This document shows positions 16,001 to 24,606 of a DNA stretch of 64,000 nt, piece after piece. A program made the translations under genes and the position numbers. How positions within the stretch are numbered: position 1 is the first letter of the stretch; each line of letters starts with the position of its first letter. The notes under the pieces were generated by a model. That model worked only from the letters and a program-made list of their open reading frames with translations, made no database searches and was not told the origin of the DNA. The stretch is taken from assembly GCF_002849715.1 (NCBI RefSeq), contig NZ_CP018863.1, positions 1,054,001-1,118,000 of the forward strand, written 5' to 3'. This DNA is from Arthrobacter crystallopoietes. Lineage in GTDB: Bacteria; Actinomycetota; Actinomycetes; Actinomycetales; Micrococcaceae.

Positions 16001-16951
16001 CTATCCGCTGCTGTCGTCGATGGAGGGCACAATGACCTGCCAGGCCTCTGGCTCCAGCGTCCACTCTCGTTGCAGGAAGGGGCCGCCTATCTCACCGTCG
16101 TTGCTGACGTAGAACGCGTTGCCGTCCGTCGCGTCGACGCGGACGCTGCGGCCACGTGCACTGCGCACGTCGTCCCGCCGGGCGTGGCTTCCATCCGACA
16201 GGCCCAAGGCATAGGCCAGGCGCGGAAGCAGCCTGACCGACTCCCAGACGACGACATCAACCTCGCGGTCATAAGGATCCGCCTTCGGAATCAAGGCTGC
16301 ACCGCCGCCGACGGTGCAGCCTACTCCAAGAGCAACCAAGAGGACTTTGGAGGAGTCGTTGTGAACGACTTGCCCGTCCACCCGGGCAGTCAACGCCCAC
16401 CCGTTCCGGCCAACCCTGGCAGCAAGGGCGCCCAGCGCATAGCCCAGCTTCCCGAGCCGCAGCTTCGACAGCCTCTTCTTCATGGAGGCGCCCTTGCTCG
16501 CCGCCGACGCACCGATGCCCAGATGCACGGCGTTGACGGCAACGGTCGCCTCGTTACTGACCAGCAGTCCGATCTTTTGTGCGTGACCGGCGATGATGGT
16601 CCGAGCCGCCTGCGCAGGGTCGAGGGGGATGCGCAGCGCGCGGGCCAGATCATTGCCGGTGCCCAGCGGAATGATACCGATTGGGCCGGTGCGCTGCAGC
16701 TGCCCGTCACGATGGAGACGCTGAACGGCAGAATGGATGGATCCGTCCCCGCCCAACAAGACCAGAAGGCGTCCGTTGAGCCGGTGCAGCGCGGCGTCCA
16801 ACTCATCGAGGTCCCTGGTGCGGACCAGCTCGAACGTACCGCCGGACTCCCGAGCCGCTGAGCCCAGGACGTCGGCGGCAACGTCTACCGTCTCCGGCTC
16901 GGCGGTGCCTGCAGAGGCATTCGCTATGGCCAGCACATGCTGGGCTGCCAT
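16001..16951 (-). CDS. diacylglycerol/lipid kinase-family protein
   Basis: The 316-residue protein carries the DAGK catalytic signatures GGDGSIHSAV (about residues 67-76) and PLGTGNDLAR (about 95-104), the ATP-binding and base-recognition motifs of the YegS/DgkB/DAGK fold. A beta-rich C-terminal domain follows (DGEIGGPF near the end). It should phosphorylate a lipid such as diacylglycerol on the cytoplasmic face of the membrane. The start MAAQHVLAIANASAGT is typical. It follows two small membrane-protein genes in the same direction. Confidence 0.85.
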   Translation of the reverse strand: MAAQHVLAIANASAGTAEPETVDVAADVLGSAARESGGTFELVRTRDLDELDAALHRLNGRLLVLLGGDGSIHSAVQRLHRDGQLQRTGPIGIIPLGTGNDLARALRIPLDPAQAARTIIAGHAQKIGLLVSNEATVAVNAVHLGIGASAASKGASMKKRLSKLRLGKLGYALGALAARVGRNGWALTARVDGQVVHNDSSKVLLVALGVGCTVGGGAALIPKADPYDREVDVVVWESVRLLPRLAYALGLSDGSHARRDDVRSARGRSVRVDATDGNAFYVSNDGEIGGPFLQREWTLEPEAWQVIVPSIDDSSG

Positions 16952-17056
16952 TATTTCATTCCCGGTCGTCGACGCTGCTAGTGCAAACCTACTTATCGCG
17001 GCAGCATCCGGCCGAACATAGCCTGCGGGTTCTTGGTGGCCTGCCCCGTGAGGCGC

Positions 17057-17350
17057 CTACTCGCCTCCCCCACCACCGCCGTCGGAGCCTGCCTCCGCTG
17101 CGCTTGAATCGGAATCCGGCGGCGAGCCGTCCGACGTTCCGTCAGGATGAACTGATTCCTGGCCCGTGACCAGGAAGAGCGGTGCCATCGTGCCGGCCCC
17201 GTCGCCGTCGCTCCTCTTGAAAGGGCCGTTGTACAGATCCTTGTCGGTCGCTGCCTTCTGACGCTTGGCTGCGACGAGTATGGATACAACGGCGACTGCG
17301 AACGCGCTACCCAGGGAACCTGCGAGAATCGCGGTGACGGAAGGTTGCAT
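17057..17350 (-). CDS. small single-pass membrane protein with Ser/Gly/Asp tail
   Basis: The 97-residue protein begins MQPSVTAILAGSLGSAFAVA with one membrane helix at about residues 5-28, then a basic stop (AAKRQK) and a disordered tail rich in Ser, Asp and Gly, ending in a Gly run. I recognise no family. The ATG at 17350 gives a normal membrane N-terminus. The adjacent 70-residue gene has a similar layout, and the pair may act together. Confidence 0.5.
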   Translation of the reverse strand: MQPSVTAILAGSLGSAFAVAVVSILVAAKRQKAATDKDLYNGPFKRSDGDGAGTMAPLFLVTGQESVHPDGTSDGSPPDSDSSAAEAGSDGGGGGGE

Positions 17351-17396
17351 AGCAGCCACTTCAGGCCTTCTTGTATGAGTGCTTCTGGGAAGCTGC

Positions 17397-17609
17397 TTAC
17401 GCGCCACCGCCGCCGGAGTCGCAGCCGGAACTGCCGCCGGAGTCAATATGGCCTCCGAAAGTGCCGGCTGTGTAAGCTCCTGGAGCGGCCCAGCCAGAGC
17501 GCTGCCAGGGGTGGACGTGCTTTTTCACCTTGCGGTCAGCACGGGTCGAAAGCAGCAGCCAGACAACGGCAGCCACTACGAGGACGATCATGACGATGGC
17601 GAATCCCAT
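17397..17609 (-). CDS. small single-pass membrane protein with Gly/Ser tail
   Basis: The 70-residue protein has an N-terminal membrane helix (MGFAIVMIVLVVAAVVWLLL), a basic segment (RADRKVKKH) and a Gly/Ser-rich C-terminus containing one Cys. CAGGAG lies about 6 bp before the ATG. Function unknown. It precedes the 97-residue gene in the same direction. Confidence 0.6.
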   Translation of the reverse strand: MGFAIVMIVLVVAAVVWLLLSTRADRKVKKHVHPWQRSGWAAPGAYTAGTFGGHIDSGGSSGCDSGGGGA

Positions 17610-17825
17610 GTGAGCTCCTGTCCCTTGGCTTCAGCGTAGGTGTTAGACCAACTGCGGACAATAGCCTGTGAGCCGGCAGCGTGTTCCATTTGTGCCACAG
17701 CTTGCGGCACAATTACCGTTCCGCGCCACCGTGCCAATCAAGCCCTGGTGAGCTGTTACGGCCTTCAACGGGCTGTCCGGCGTCGAGCCAATTGGGACCT
17801 GCAGCTGTACCGGCGGCACTGTCGT

Positions 17826-18011
17826 GGGAGGATTTACCCCATGGGGAGAAGGATCGATGCCATTCCGCTATGGCTGCGACGGACCGGCGTCGAAGTGCTC
17901 GGCTGGACCCTCATCCTGGTTGGTGTCGCGATGCTCGTGTTGCCGGGGCCGGGCCTGCTCGCCATCGTCGGCGGACTCGTGGTGCTCTCGGTGCACAACG
18001 TCTGGGCAAAG
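17826..18011 (+). repeat. duplicated segment, copy B (truncated gene)
   Basis: Near-identical to 14053-14237 apart from scattered substitutions and one indel before the start codon. Similarity stops abruptly after GGGCAAAG. Confidence 0.85.
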
Positions 18012-18041
18012 CATCTAGGCGACGGTGTCTTGATCAGCTAG
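17841..18041 (+). pseudogene. truncated copy of the PGPGW-type membrane protein gene
   Basis: The first 57 or so residues (MGRRIDAIPLWLRRTGVEVL, then LVLPGPGLL and HNVWAK) nearly equal the intact paralogue at 14067. The sequence then diverges to HLGDGVLIS and stops, losing the other membrane segments. It keeps the SD and start, so it may still be translated into a 66-residue peptide. Best read as a partial duplication followed by deletion. Confidence 0.75.
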
Positions 18042-18067
18042 TCCGGCATCTACCCGATGTCTTACTG

Positions 18068-19252
18068 TCAGCCCTTCACGCAGAGGATGGTGCGCAGGTG
18101 CTGGACGACGTCGACCAGGTCCTTCTGTGCGTCAATGACGCTGTGCAGATCCTTGTAGGCGCCGGGGATCTCGTCCACGATCGCCTGGTCCTTGCGGGAT
18201 TCCACGCCTGCGGTCTGGGCGATCAGGTCATCGACCGTGTAGGTGCGCTTGGCAGCGTTGCGCGACATCTTCCGGCCGGCCCCGTGAGAGGCGGACTGGA
18301 AGGACGCGTCGTTGCCGCGGCCACGGACCACGTAGGAGCCGGTGCCCATCGATCCCGGGATCAGGGCCAGGTCGCCCTTGCCCGCCCGGATGGCACCCTT
18401 CCGGGTCACCAGCATCGTCTCGCCGTCGATGATCTCTTCGGCAACGTAATTATGGTGGACGTTGATTTCCTCACCGAAGGTAACGTTTGCCGAGCCGAAG
18501 TGCTTGCGGACCTGCTCCTTGAACAGCGCCATCATGATCGAACGGGACCGGGCAGCGAAGTCCTGGGCCCACCAGAGGTCGCGCCGGTACGCGTCCATTT
18601 CCGGGGTGCCAGCCAGGAACACGGCGAGGTCCTTGTCCACAATGCCTTTGTTGTGGCTCAGGCCCTTGGCGATCTCGATGTGCCGCTCCGCCAGCTCTTT
18701 GCCGATGTTCCTGGAGCCGGAGTGCAGTGTGAGCCAGACGGCGCCTGCTTCATCGACGCAGACTTCGATGAAGTGGTTGCCGCCGCCGAGGGTACCGAGC
18801 TGGTGGTGGGCGCGGGACTCGAGATTCTGGACCCCGCCGTGGAGGTCCTTGAACCCGTCCCAGAACGTCTTCATGCCGTGGTCGAGACCCAGACGCCTGA
18901 GGTTCACCTCATGCTTGTGGGCGTTGAAGCCGACGGGGATGGCGGCCTCGATGGCAAGGCGGAGGCCGTGCAGGTTGTCCAAGTCGCTCTCGCTCAGGGA
19001 AGTCTTCACCGCGGAGACACCGCAGCCGATGTCCACGCCGACAGCCGACGGAGAGACTGCCTGCTTCATGGCGACGACGGACCCGACAGTAGCCCCTTTG
19101 CCCAGGTGGACATCGGGCATAACCCGAACGCCGTGGACCCAGTCCAGGGTGGCGATGTTGCGCAACTGCTGGAGTGCGGCCGGCTCGACCTCGTACTCGT
19201 TCGCCCACAGGTGGACAGGGTGCTTCGTGCCCCTAAGTACTACCGGGAACAT
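18068..19252 (-). CDS. rtcB: RtcB-family RNA ligase
   Basis: The 394-residue protein has all RtcB landmarks: DVHLGKG (about 47-53), DIGCGVSA (74-81) with the metal-binding Cys77, GTLGGGNHFIE (153-163), and the guanylated His323 in SASHGAGR. RtcB joins RNA 2',3'-cyclic phosphate or 3'-phosphate ends to 5'-OH ends using GTP and Mn2+, in RNA repair. Length is close to the E. coli enzyme. No rtcA or rtcR neighbour is present. Confidence 0.95.
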   Translation of the reverse strand: MFPVVLRGTKHPVHLWANEYEVEPAALQQLRNIATLDWVHGVRVMPDVHLGKGATVGSVVAMKQAVSPSAVGVDIGCGVSAVKTSLSESDLDNLHGLRLAIEAAIPVGFNAHKHEVNLRRLGLDHGMKTFWDGFKDLHGGVQNLESRAHHQLGTLGGGNHFIEVCVDEAGAVWLTLHSGSRNIGKELAERHIEIAKGLSHNKGIVDKDLAVFLAGTPEMDAYRRDLWWAQDFAARSRSIMMALFKEQVRKHFGSANVTFGEEINVHHNYVAEEIIDGETMLVTRKGAIRAGKGDLALIPGSMGTGSYVVRGRGNDASFQSASHGAGRKMSRNAAKRTYTVDDLIAQTAGVESRKDQAIVDEIPGAYKDLHSVIDAQKDLVDVVQHLRTILCVKG

Positions 19253-19567
19253 GGTCTCCCTCTTTCGTTTGTCCCATCACGAGTATGACCGGTCGGGGAT
19301 CTCGGTGCACGGCCTAATGCCGCACTCTTCGTGAGGGAACAGGCCGGGATCGAACCGACTCCGGGAGGCCTCCCAGTTCAACCACCTCGGGAATCGAACC
19401 CGGATACGGTGCGTAAGCATGCAGTGCACCTCGCGCTGCCAGTCATGGCCATTCTGGGCAAAAGCTGAGCAGCGGCTCTTAGCTTGATGTGAACCTGGCC
19501 CTTCGCCACCTCCGGGGGAGCAGCCTCGATACCTTGGAATTGAACGGATCACCAAAGAAAGGAGCTG
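19253..19567. other. intergenic stretch with two tRNA T-arm-like sequences
   Basis: On the minus strand, GGTTCGATTCCCG (about 19389-19402) and GGTTCGATCCCGG (about 19343-19356) look like T-loops with 4- or 5-bp stems, followed by acceptor-like bases. I could not fold a complete cloverleaf around either. They may be decayed tRNA 3' ends or old integration scars. Nothing else is visible. Confidence 0.4.
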
Positions 19568-19828
19568 ATGGGAGTGGGAATCAAGCCAATCATCGAAACG
19601 TACTGCGAAAACGGTATCTGGAAGAGTCGACGGCAGGACAGCCAACAAATCTTCGCGTCAGGCGGCACTAGGGACCAGGCCATCGCCCTCGGCCGTGCCG
19701 CCGCGAGGAACACTGGGGCCGAGCACATCGTCATGGATGCCGAAGGGCGAATCAGCGAACGCCGAAGCCTCCCCAGCAGGCGGGCGCACGGCGCGGCAGG
19801 GGCAGAACCCGCCCTCTCCGCGGGTTAG
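19568..19828 (+). CDS. DUF2188-like small protein
   Basis: The 86-residue protein follows the DUF2188 pattern: a short strand with WK (GIWKSRR), an Ala-rich helix (TRDQAIALGRAAARNTGAEH) and a terminal strand IVMDAEGRI. These small soluble proteins have no known role. AAAGGAG lies 5 bp before the ATG. The last 25 residues are a low-complexity tail. Confidence 0.6.
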   Translation: MGVGIKPIIETYCENGIWKSRRQDSQQIFASGGTRDQAIALGRAAARNTGAEHIVMDAEGRISERRSLPSRRAHGAAGAEPALSAG

Positions 19829-19861
19829 GGTGAAAACTCCCTGACATTCGAGGAGAGCACC

Positions 19862-20215
19862 ATGCAGGAATTCTTCGCGGCCGGCGCCGAGGGCAACAAG
19901 GTCGATGCCTCAGTCGAGGCGTACATCATGAACACCCTGCTCGGGGACGGCCACCTGCTCCAGATGAACAGGATCGGGGCGATTGTTGTCGTCACCGCCT
20001 ACATGAAGTTGGGTGACTTCCAGACGGTCATCTGGGACTGGCGGGCGCAGCAGGATCCGGACGTCGGATGGATCATCGCCGAACTCAATAACCTTGAAGC
20101 CGCCGAAGGGTTCCACTTCGCCCTCACCCAGTCGCTCTACAACGGCGAATTCGGCAGCACCCTCCGGGAGGAAGCCGCACGGTACCCCGACGTCGGCAGC
20201 ATCATCCCCGAATAA
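19862..20215 (+). CDS. hypothetical soluble protein
   Basis: The 117-residue protein starts MQEFFAAGAEGNKVDASVEA and has mixed alpha/beta character without signal or membrane segment. GAGGAG is about 7 bp before the ATG and codon use is normal, so it is probably real. It follows the DUF2188-like gene by 33 bp. I recognise no family. Confidence 0.6.
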   Translation: MQEFFAAGAEGNKVDASVEAYIMNTLLGDGHLLQMNRIGAIVVVTAYMKLGDFQTVIWDWRAQQDPDVGWIIAELNNLEAAEGFHFALTQSLYNGEFGSTLREEAARYPDVGSIIPE

Positions 20216-20464
20216 TGCGGGCCCAGACAATCGGTCGTGGAACTACCGACGATCCTTGGAAGCTCTTCTTTTGACCAGGCTTGAATGCTCCACCTGAGCA
20301 CCAAAGACCAGGAACAGCGCGGAGCAGAGCGCGAGGAACTTGGTCACGCCTCCAAAAATCCGGCATGGGCCAGCGGCTCGAACCCTAAGAAACTGCCCAA
20401 AGAGGCAAAGTGTGGGGAAAGTGTGGGATCGCCCTTAGGAAGGGACGAAAATCCCCATCAATAG

Positions 20465-20537
20465 TGGAGCTTAGGGGAATCGAACCCCTGACCTTTTCAT
20501 TGCGAACGAAACGCTCTACCAACTGAGCTAAAGCCCC
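20465..20537 (-). tRNA. tRNA-Ala(CGC)
   Basis: The 73-nt minus-strand sequence folds as a full cloverleaf: acceptor GGGGCTT/AAGCTCC, D-arm GCTC/GAGC, anticodon loop TTCGCAA and T-arm AGGGG/CCCCT around TTCGAAT. The G3-T70 wobble is the alanine identity element. CCA is not encoded. Confidence 0.95.
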
Positions 20538-20693
20538 GTGCCACTGCGTTCGATCATATGGCGGCTGGCGGCTTTGGAACAAGCTGAGGCGTCAAAAACC
20601 TTTACGCGCCCTCGGCCAGGGCCGGCAATAACGAATCGGGAGCACTTCTTGCGCAGTCGCCCTGGCGACCTGCAACAGACCTAAAATCTGCTC

Positions 20694-21200
20694 ATGGACG
20701 ACAAAGTGCTTAAGGCCGTTTACACGGTCTTCCTGGGGGTCATTCTTGCGTTGTTCGTCGGTCTCGGCGTCCGCACCTTTTATCCGCCGCCCGAGATGCC
20801 GGAATTCCCGATCGAATTGTCCGTCCCGACGAATGCGGCGCCCACGGATGAAGAGCTGGCCGAGCAGCAGGAGGCCCAGCGGGAATACGAGATTGCGAAC
20901 CGTGCTTGGATGGAGGAAAACGAAGCCTACAACCGCAATGTCACCACGGTGTCGCTGGCAGCGTCGGTGGTCATGCTCGGTCTCAGTCTGCTGCTCGAGA
21001 AGCGGAACAGGGTTCTCGCCAACGGCGTGATGCTGGGCAGCCTCTTCACCCTGATCTACAGCATCTTCCGCGGCTTCCTGTCCGGCGACACCACGCTCAC
21101 CTTCATCACGGTAACCATCGGACTAGCCATTGTGCTGTTCCTTGGTTACCGCCGGTTCTTCCAGCCTAGAAGCCATGCCCCGGTGGAGGCCTCCGGCTGA
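20694..21200 (+). CDS. membrane protein of unknown function
   Basis: The 168-residue protein has one membrane helix at about residues 8-28, a polar acidic and probably helical external segment (about 40-85, Glu/Gln rich), then three more membrane segments. A basic/His C-terminus follows. No catalytic motif is visible. It is flanked by the tRNA-Ala and a possible hairpin at 21230-21269, and seems monocistronic. Confidence 0.65.
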   Translation: MDDKVLKAVYTVFLGVILALFVGLGVRTFYPPPEMPEFPIELSVPTNAAPTDEELAEQQEAQREYEIANRAWMEENEAYNRNVTTVSLAASVVMLGLSLLLEKRNRVLANGVMLGSLFTLIYSIFRGFLSGDTTLTFITVTIGLAIVLFLGYRRFFQPRSHAPVEASG

Positions 21201-21433
21201 CGCCTGCCGTCCAGTGCAGCTAAACAGCAAGACCCCTGTATCAGCCAGGATCGGCGGATTCAGGGGTCTAAAGCTGTGAACAACAAGGTCGGTGCTTTGC
21301 GGGCTCCTCTGACAGGTTCACGGCGGGTTGTGCCGTTTCTCCTGCACCTCACGGGCACTTGCTTGTGGCGCGGCCCGTTCTGGAAACCATTTCAACAGAG
21401 CTCGGGCAATCCGTGCAATAGTTGGTTTATTAG

Positions 21434-21450
21434 TTGATCAAACTGATCAA
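21434..21450. promoter_or_regulatory. palindromic operator upstream of the Lrp/AsnC gene
   Basis: TTGATCA and TGATCAA are perfect inverted arms separated by AAC, about 36 bp before the start codon. Lrp/AsnC proteins commonly bind such sites in their own promoter. Confidence 0.6.
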
Positions 21451-21485
21451 AGTAAGCAGGGGCGGCAGGACAGGAAGTGGTCATT

Positions 21486-21947
21486 TTGCAGCAACTTGAT
21501 CAGACGGACCGCAAAATCCTCCTCGCGCTCGACGAGGATCCCCGGATTCCCGTCATGCTGCTCGCGCAGAAGCTCGGGCTGGCCCGCGGCACGGTCCACT
21601 CCAGACTGGAACGCTTGGCCGCGGCCGGCACGCTGCGACCAAACTCGGCCCGTGTCCTTCCCGAAGCCGTCGGTCGCGGAGTCACGGCCATGGTCAGCGC
21701 TGAGCTGGACCAAAGCAAGCTCAACGATGCCATCGATGCCTTACGGAACATTCCGGAGGTACTCGAATGCCACGCGCCGGCCGGGGATACCGACCTACTG
21801 CTGCGGGTGGTGGCAAAAAGCCCGGATGACCTGTACCGGGTGAGCGAGGAAATCCGGCTGTGTCCGGGCATCACCAGGACGTCCACGCAGATGTTCCTGC
21901 GGGAAGTCATCCCCTACCGCATCACGGGGCTGCTCCACGAAGAGTAA
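21486..21947 (+). CDS. Lrp/AsnC-family transcriptional regulator
   Basis: The 153-residue protein has the Lrp layout: N-terminal helix-turn-helix (LDQTDRKILLALDEDPR, then LAQKLGLARGTVHSRLERL), a hinge, and a C-terminal RAM ligand-binding domain with the GDTDLLLRV signature. These regulators sense amino acids and act as dimers to octamers. The TTG at 21486 was chosen because AGGAA lies 9 bp upstream; the GTG at 21477 touches the SD. A perfect palindrome at 21434 suggests autoregulation. No adjacent amino-acid gene shows its target. Confidence 0.88.
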   Translation: MQQLDQTDRKILLALDEDPRIPVMLLAQKLGLARGTVHSRLERLAAAGTLRPNSARVLPEAVGRGVTAMVSAELDQSKLNDAIDALRNIPEVLECHAPAGDTDLLLRVVAKSPDDLYRVSEEIRLCPGITRTSTQMFLREVIPYRITGLLHEE

Positions 21948-21990
21948 GCCCCCATGGGGTGAGCCGCCGCTGGGCGGAAGGCCGGCGGGG

Positions 21991-22488
21991 TCAGAAGAAG
22001 AAGTGCAGGATCACGCCGATGCTCCAGATGCTGCCGGCCGCGAAGGCGCAGCCCAGCTCGATCAGGATGCCGATTCCCATCGCTTTCAACGCAACGGCAC
22101 TCGAGTGCAGCGCGGGACGGAGTTCCCGCTGGCGCAGGTACTCGCTAAGCAGCAGGCCCACCGTAAAACCGACAAACAGTCCCACCACGGGGATGACGAA
22201 CATGCCCACCAGGCCAACCACCACGCCGACCACAATGGAGCGGTTGGGAATCTGGCGGCCCTTGAGCCGTTTGCCGGTCAGGACGGCACTGGCCAGCATG
22301 CCGGCAACCACCAGCACCGCGCCCAGGCCGAAGACCACCCAGCCCACCGTATTCTGCAGGACCAGCGCCCAGATGAGCAGGCTGACGCCGATGGTGATGG
22401 CACCGGGCAGCACGGGAACAATAATTCCGGCAACGCCGACGGCGATGAGCAGGCCGCAAACGAGCGTGACGATAATCTGGGCTTCCAT
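21991..22488 (-). CDS. DUF456 membrane protein
   Basis: The 165-residue protein has five hydrophobic stretches and the DUF456 signature near the start (GVAGIIVPVLPGAI), followed by a Gly-rich central membrane region. Function unknown. It is 9 bp downstream of the DedA-like gene in the same direction and may be co-transcribed. Confidence 0.8.
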   Translation of the reverse strand: MEAQIIVTLVCGLLIAVGVAGIIVPVLPGAITIGVSLLIWALVLQNTVGWVVFGLGAVLVVAGMLASAVLTGKRLKGRQIPNRSIVVGVVVGLVGMFVIPVVGLFVGFTVGLLLSEYLRQRELRPALHSSAVALKAMGIGILIELGCAFAAGSIWSIGVILHFFF

Positions 22489-22497
22489 AGCCCCAGC

Positions 22498-23064
22498 CTA
22501 TGCGGAACGGTCCGTGTGGTCCGGTGGCGCCGCACTGAATGTCGGATCGGACGCGCCCTCGGCGGGCCCCGCCGTCGTTAGTTTTTCCGGTTGCGGATTC
22601 TGCCGCTTGCCGCGGTTCCTGCGCCAGATCAGGAAGCCCAGAACGCCCAGCAGAACCACCACAATAACGACGGCGGCGACCGGGGACGCGAGGACCAGCG
22701 CCGCCCAGGCGGCGATCGCTGCCATCCCCACGGTCGCGTAGACGATGGCCCAGAGGAGACTGCCCAGCACGACGGCGGGCAAGAAACGGATCATGCGCAT
22801 CCTCGCGATTCCGGCGCTGCTGACCACCGCGGTCTGGATGCCGACGGTGAGGAAACACAGCGTGACCGCGAAGGGTCCGAACGTGTTCATGAACCGCTCT
22901 GCGCGCTTCATGACCGGGCCGTTCAGTTGCCGCTCGAACCGCGTATGGCGGCCGCCTGCGGCAATTCCGCGGCCGATCCAGTAGGTGGCGTTGGCGCGCA
23001 TCATGGCGACGCAGAACAGTGCCAGAATCGCCCAGCCCAACGGAAGGTCGAGGAAAATATCCAC
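22498..23064 (-). CDS. DedA-like (VTT-domain) membrane protein
   Basis: The 188-residue protein contains a DedA/SNARE-associated core: a YWIGRGIAAGG segment, the Phe/Gly motif around FMNTFGPFAV with an Arg-rich flank, and two or three more membrane helices. DedA proteins are thought to move lipids such as undecaprenyl phosphate across the membrane. It is shorter than typical family members and has a Pro/Ala-rich cytoplasmic tail. Confidence 0.75.
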   Translation of the reverse strand: MDIFLDLPLGWAILALFCVAMMRANATYWIGRGIAAGGRHTRFERQLNGPVMKRAERFMNTFGPFAVTLCFLTVGIQTAVVSSAGIARMRMIRFLPAVVLGSLLWAIVYATVGMAAIAAWAALVLASPVAAVVIVVVLLGVLGFLIWRRNRGKRQNPQPEKLTTAGPAEGASDPTFSAAPPDHTDRSA

Positions 23065-23185
23065 AAACTTCCTTTCGCCGCTGCCGTCCTAACACCTAAA
23101 TTCTACAGCCCGTAGAAACACTGGGGGTACACTCCCCACACGGCGTAACGGCCGGTTCCACCCGGATTATTCCGATACTGCCCGC

Positions 23186-24460
23186 CTACTGCACGCCCTT
23201 GATCTTCACCACGAACACCGCCCCGAGCAGCCCCACCACCGCGGCGAGCACAAACAGCGCGGTGTAGCCGCCTAGATACAGCACCACCGGGGCCGCCACC
23301 AGCGGAGCAAAAACCTGCGGCAGTGAGTTCGCCACGTTGATCACGCCCAGGTCCTTGCCCCGGTCCGCCGCGCTGGGCAGCACCTGGGTCAGCAGGGCGA
23401 AGTCGACTGCCAGGAACATGCCGAAACCTGCGCCGAGCACCGCCGCCGCTACGAGCGCCATCGGCCAGCTGGGCCAGAACGCCACCAGGAGGGACGCCGT
23501 CGCAATGGTCACCGCGGAGGCGATCACAAACGGCTTTCGGCGGCCCAGCCGGTCGCTCCATGGACCGCCGACGACGGCGGTAATCATCACCATCACTGCG
23601 TAGATGCCCGTCAGGATCAGCACGCCGGCGGCCGGATCGGTGTGGCCTACGGCGTCCTGCAGGAAGAAAAACAGGTAAAGCGTGAAAAGGTTGTTGCCCA
23701 GATTGACCAGGAACCGCGTCAGCCAGGCCCAGCCGAAGTCGGGGTACTTGGCCGGGGAGATGTAGAAGCTCTTCAGGAACCGGCCCCACACAAACGGCGG
23801 CCGGAGCGCCGGATCCAGCGGCGTGTCCCGGCCCTTGACCAGGAACGCGACGATGCTCGCGGCCAGGAACACCGCGCAGTAGATGTAGCCGAGGACAAAG
23901 CCGCCGGCCAGGTTGGCCAGCACCACCCCGAAGACGATGCCCACGGTCTGGCCCATGGCGGCCAGACCGCCCACCTGCCCGCGCTGCAGCGTGGGCACCT
24001 TGTCCGGAATCGTCGCCGTCACCGCGGCGTAGGCGCCGTTGCAGCCGGCTTGGACCAGGCACCAGCCGATTACCATGACGGCGATGTTCGGCGCCCCGGA
24101 GAGCATGAGCAGGGCGGCGAAGGCCAGGATGGTCCCGCCCAGAACCCACGGGACGCGGCGGCCCAGCCGCGAGGTGGTGCGGTCGCTGAGCGCCCCGGCG
24201 ATCGGGTTGGCCACCAGCGACACGGCCGCGCCGAACCCTGTGGCGAGTGCCAGCACGGCTTCCTTGTTGGCGGCGTCGAAACTTTGCGACTGCTGGGCCA
24301 GCAGCACCTGCAGCGAGGCGAAGAGGACCGCGTTGATGCCGAGGTTGGTCAGCAGGACGGCGGTGATCCAGCCCGGTCCGACTTTACGGGTGGGTTCGCT
24401 GTAAATGTCCGGGGCCGTGGGAAAAGCCTGCCCGGTCTCGCCCGGATCCTGGATTGCCAC
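23186..24460 (-). CDS. MFS transporter, probable sugar/glycoside type
   Basis: The 424-residue protein has about 12 membrane segments with the loop signatures GALSDRTTSRLGRRVPW and GGPWSDRLGRRKPFV. These resemble MFS_2/SLC45-type sugar transporters that often accompany beta-glucosidase genes; no such gene is present here. The start is GTG 24460, preceded by a weak SD. A 34-residue membrane peptide gene ends 15 bp upstream, and the two are probably co-transcribed. Confidence 0.8.
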   Translation of the reverse strand: MAIQDPGETGQAFPTAPDIYSEPTRKVGPGWITAVLLTNLGINAVLFASLQVLLAQQSQSFDAANKEAVLALATGFGAAVSLVANPIAGALSDRTTSRLGRRVPWVLGGTILAFAALLMLSGAPNIAVMVIGWCLVQAGCNGAYAAVTATIPDKVPTLQRGQVGGLAAMGQTVGIVFGVVLANLAGGFVLGYIYCAVFLAASIVAFLVKGRDTPLDPALRPPFVWGRFLKSFYISPAKYPDFGWAWLTRFLVNLGNNLFTLYLFFFLQDAVGHTDPAAGVLILTGIYAVMVMITAVVGGPWSDRLGRRKPFVIASAVTIATASLLVAFWPSWPMALVAAAVLGAGFGMFLAVDFALLTQVLPSAADRGKDLGVINVANSLPQVFAPLVAAPVVLYLGGYTALFVLAAVVGLLGAVFVVKIKGVQ

Positions 24461-24475
24461 CGCTCGCTGCGCCCC

Positions 24476-24580
24476 TTACTGCCCGGCGAACTGCGTGATG
24501 AAGCCCGCCCCGATCGTGGCCACCATGGCCACGACGACGAGCCAGACGAAGGGTGTTTTGAATCTGCGCATAGTCTTCAT
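24476..24580 (-). CDS. 34-residue membrane peptide upstream of the MFS gene
   Basis: A 35-codon minus-strand frame encodes MKTMRRFKTPFVWLVVVAMV and ends ITQFAGQ: a basic N-terminus and one membrane helix. It ends 15 bp before the MFS start, as expected for a translationally linked small subunit or regulatory peptide. The SD is weak. No homologue is recognised by eye, so the call rests on composition and position. Confidence 0.45.
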   Translation of the reverse strand: MKTMRRFKTPFVWLVVVAMVATIGAGFITQFAGQ

Positions 24581-24606
24581 GATGCAACCAGTTTAGGCCC
24601 CGCGGG

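Noticed and set aside
20243..20347. Minus-strand 34-codon frame with a hydrophobic N-terminus
   Set aside because: GGAGG touches the GTG with 1-bp spacing, too close for initiation, and no other support exists.
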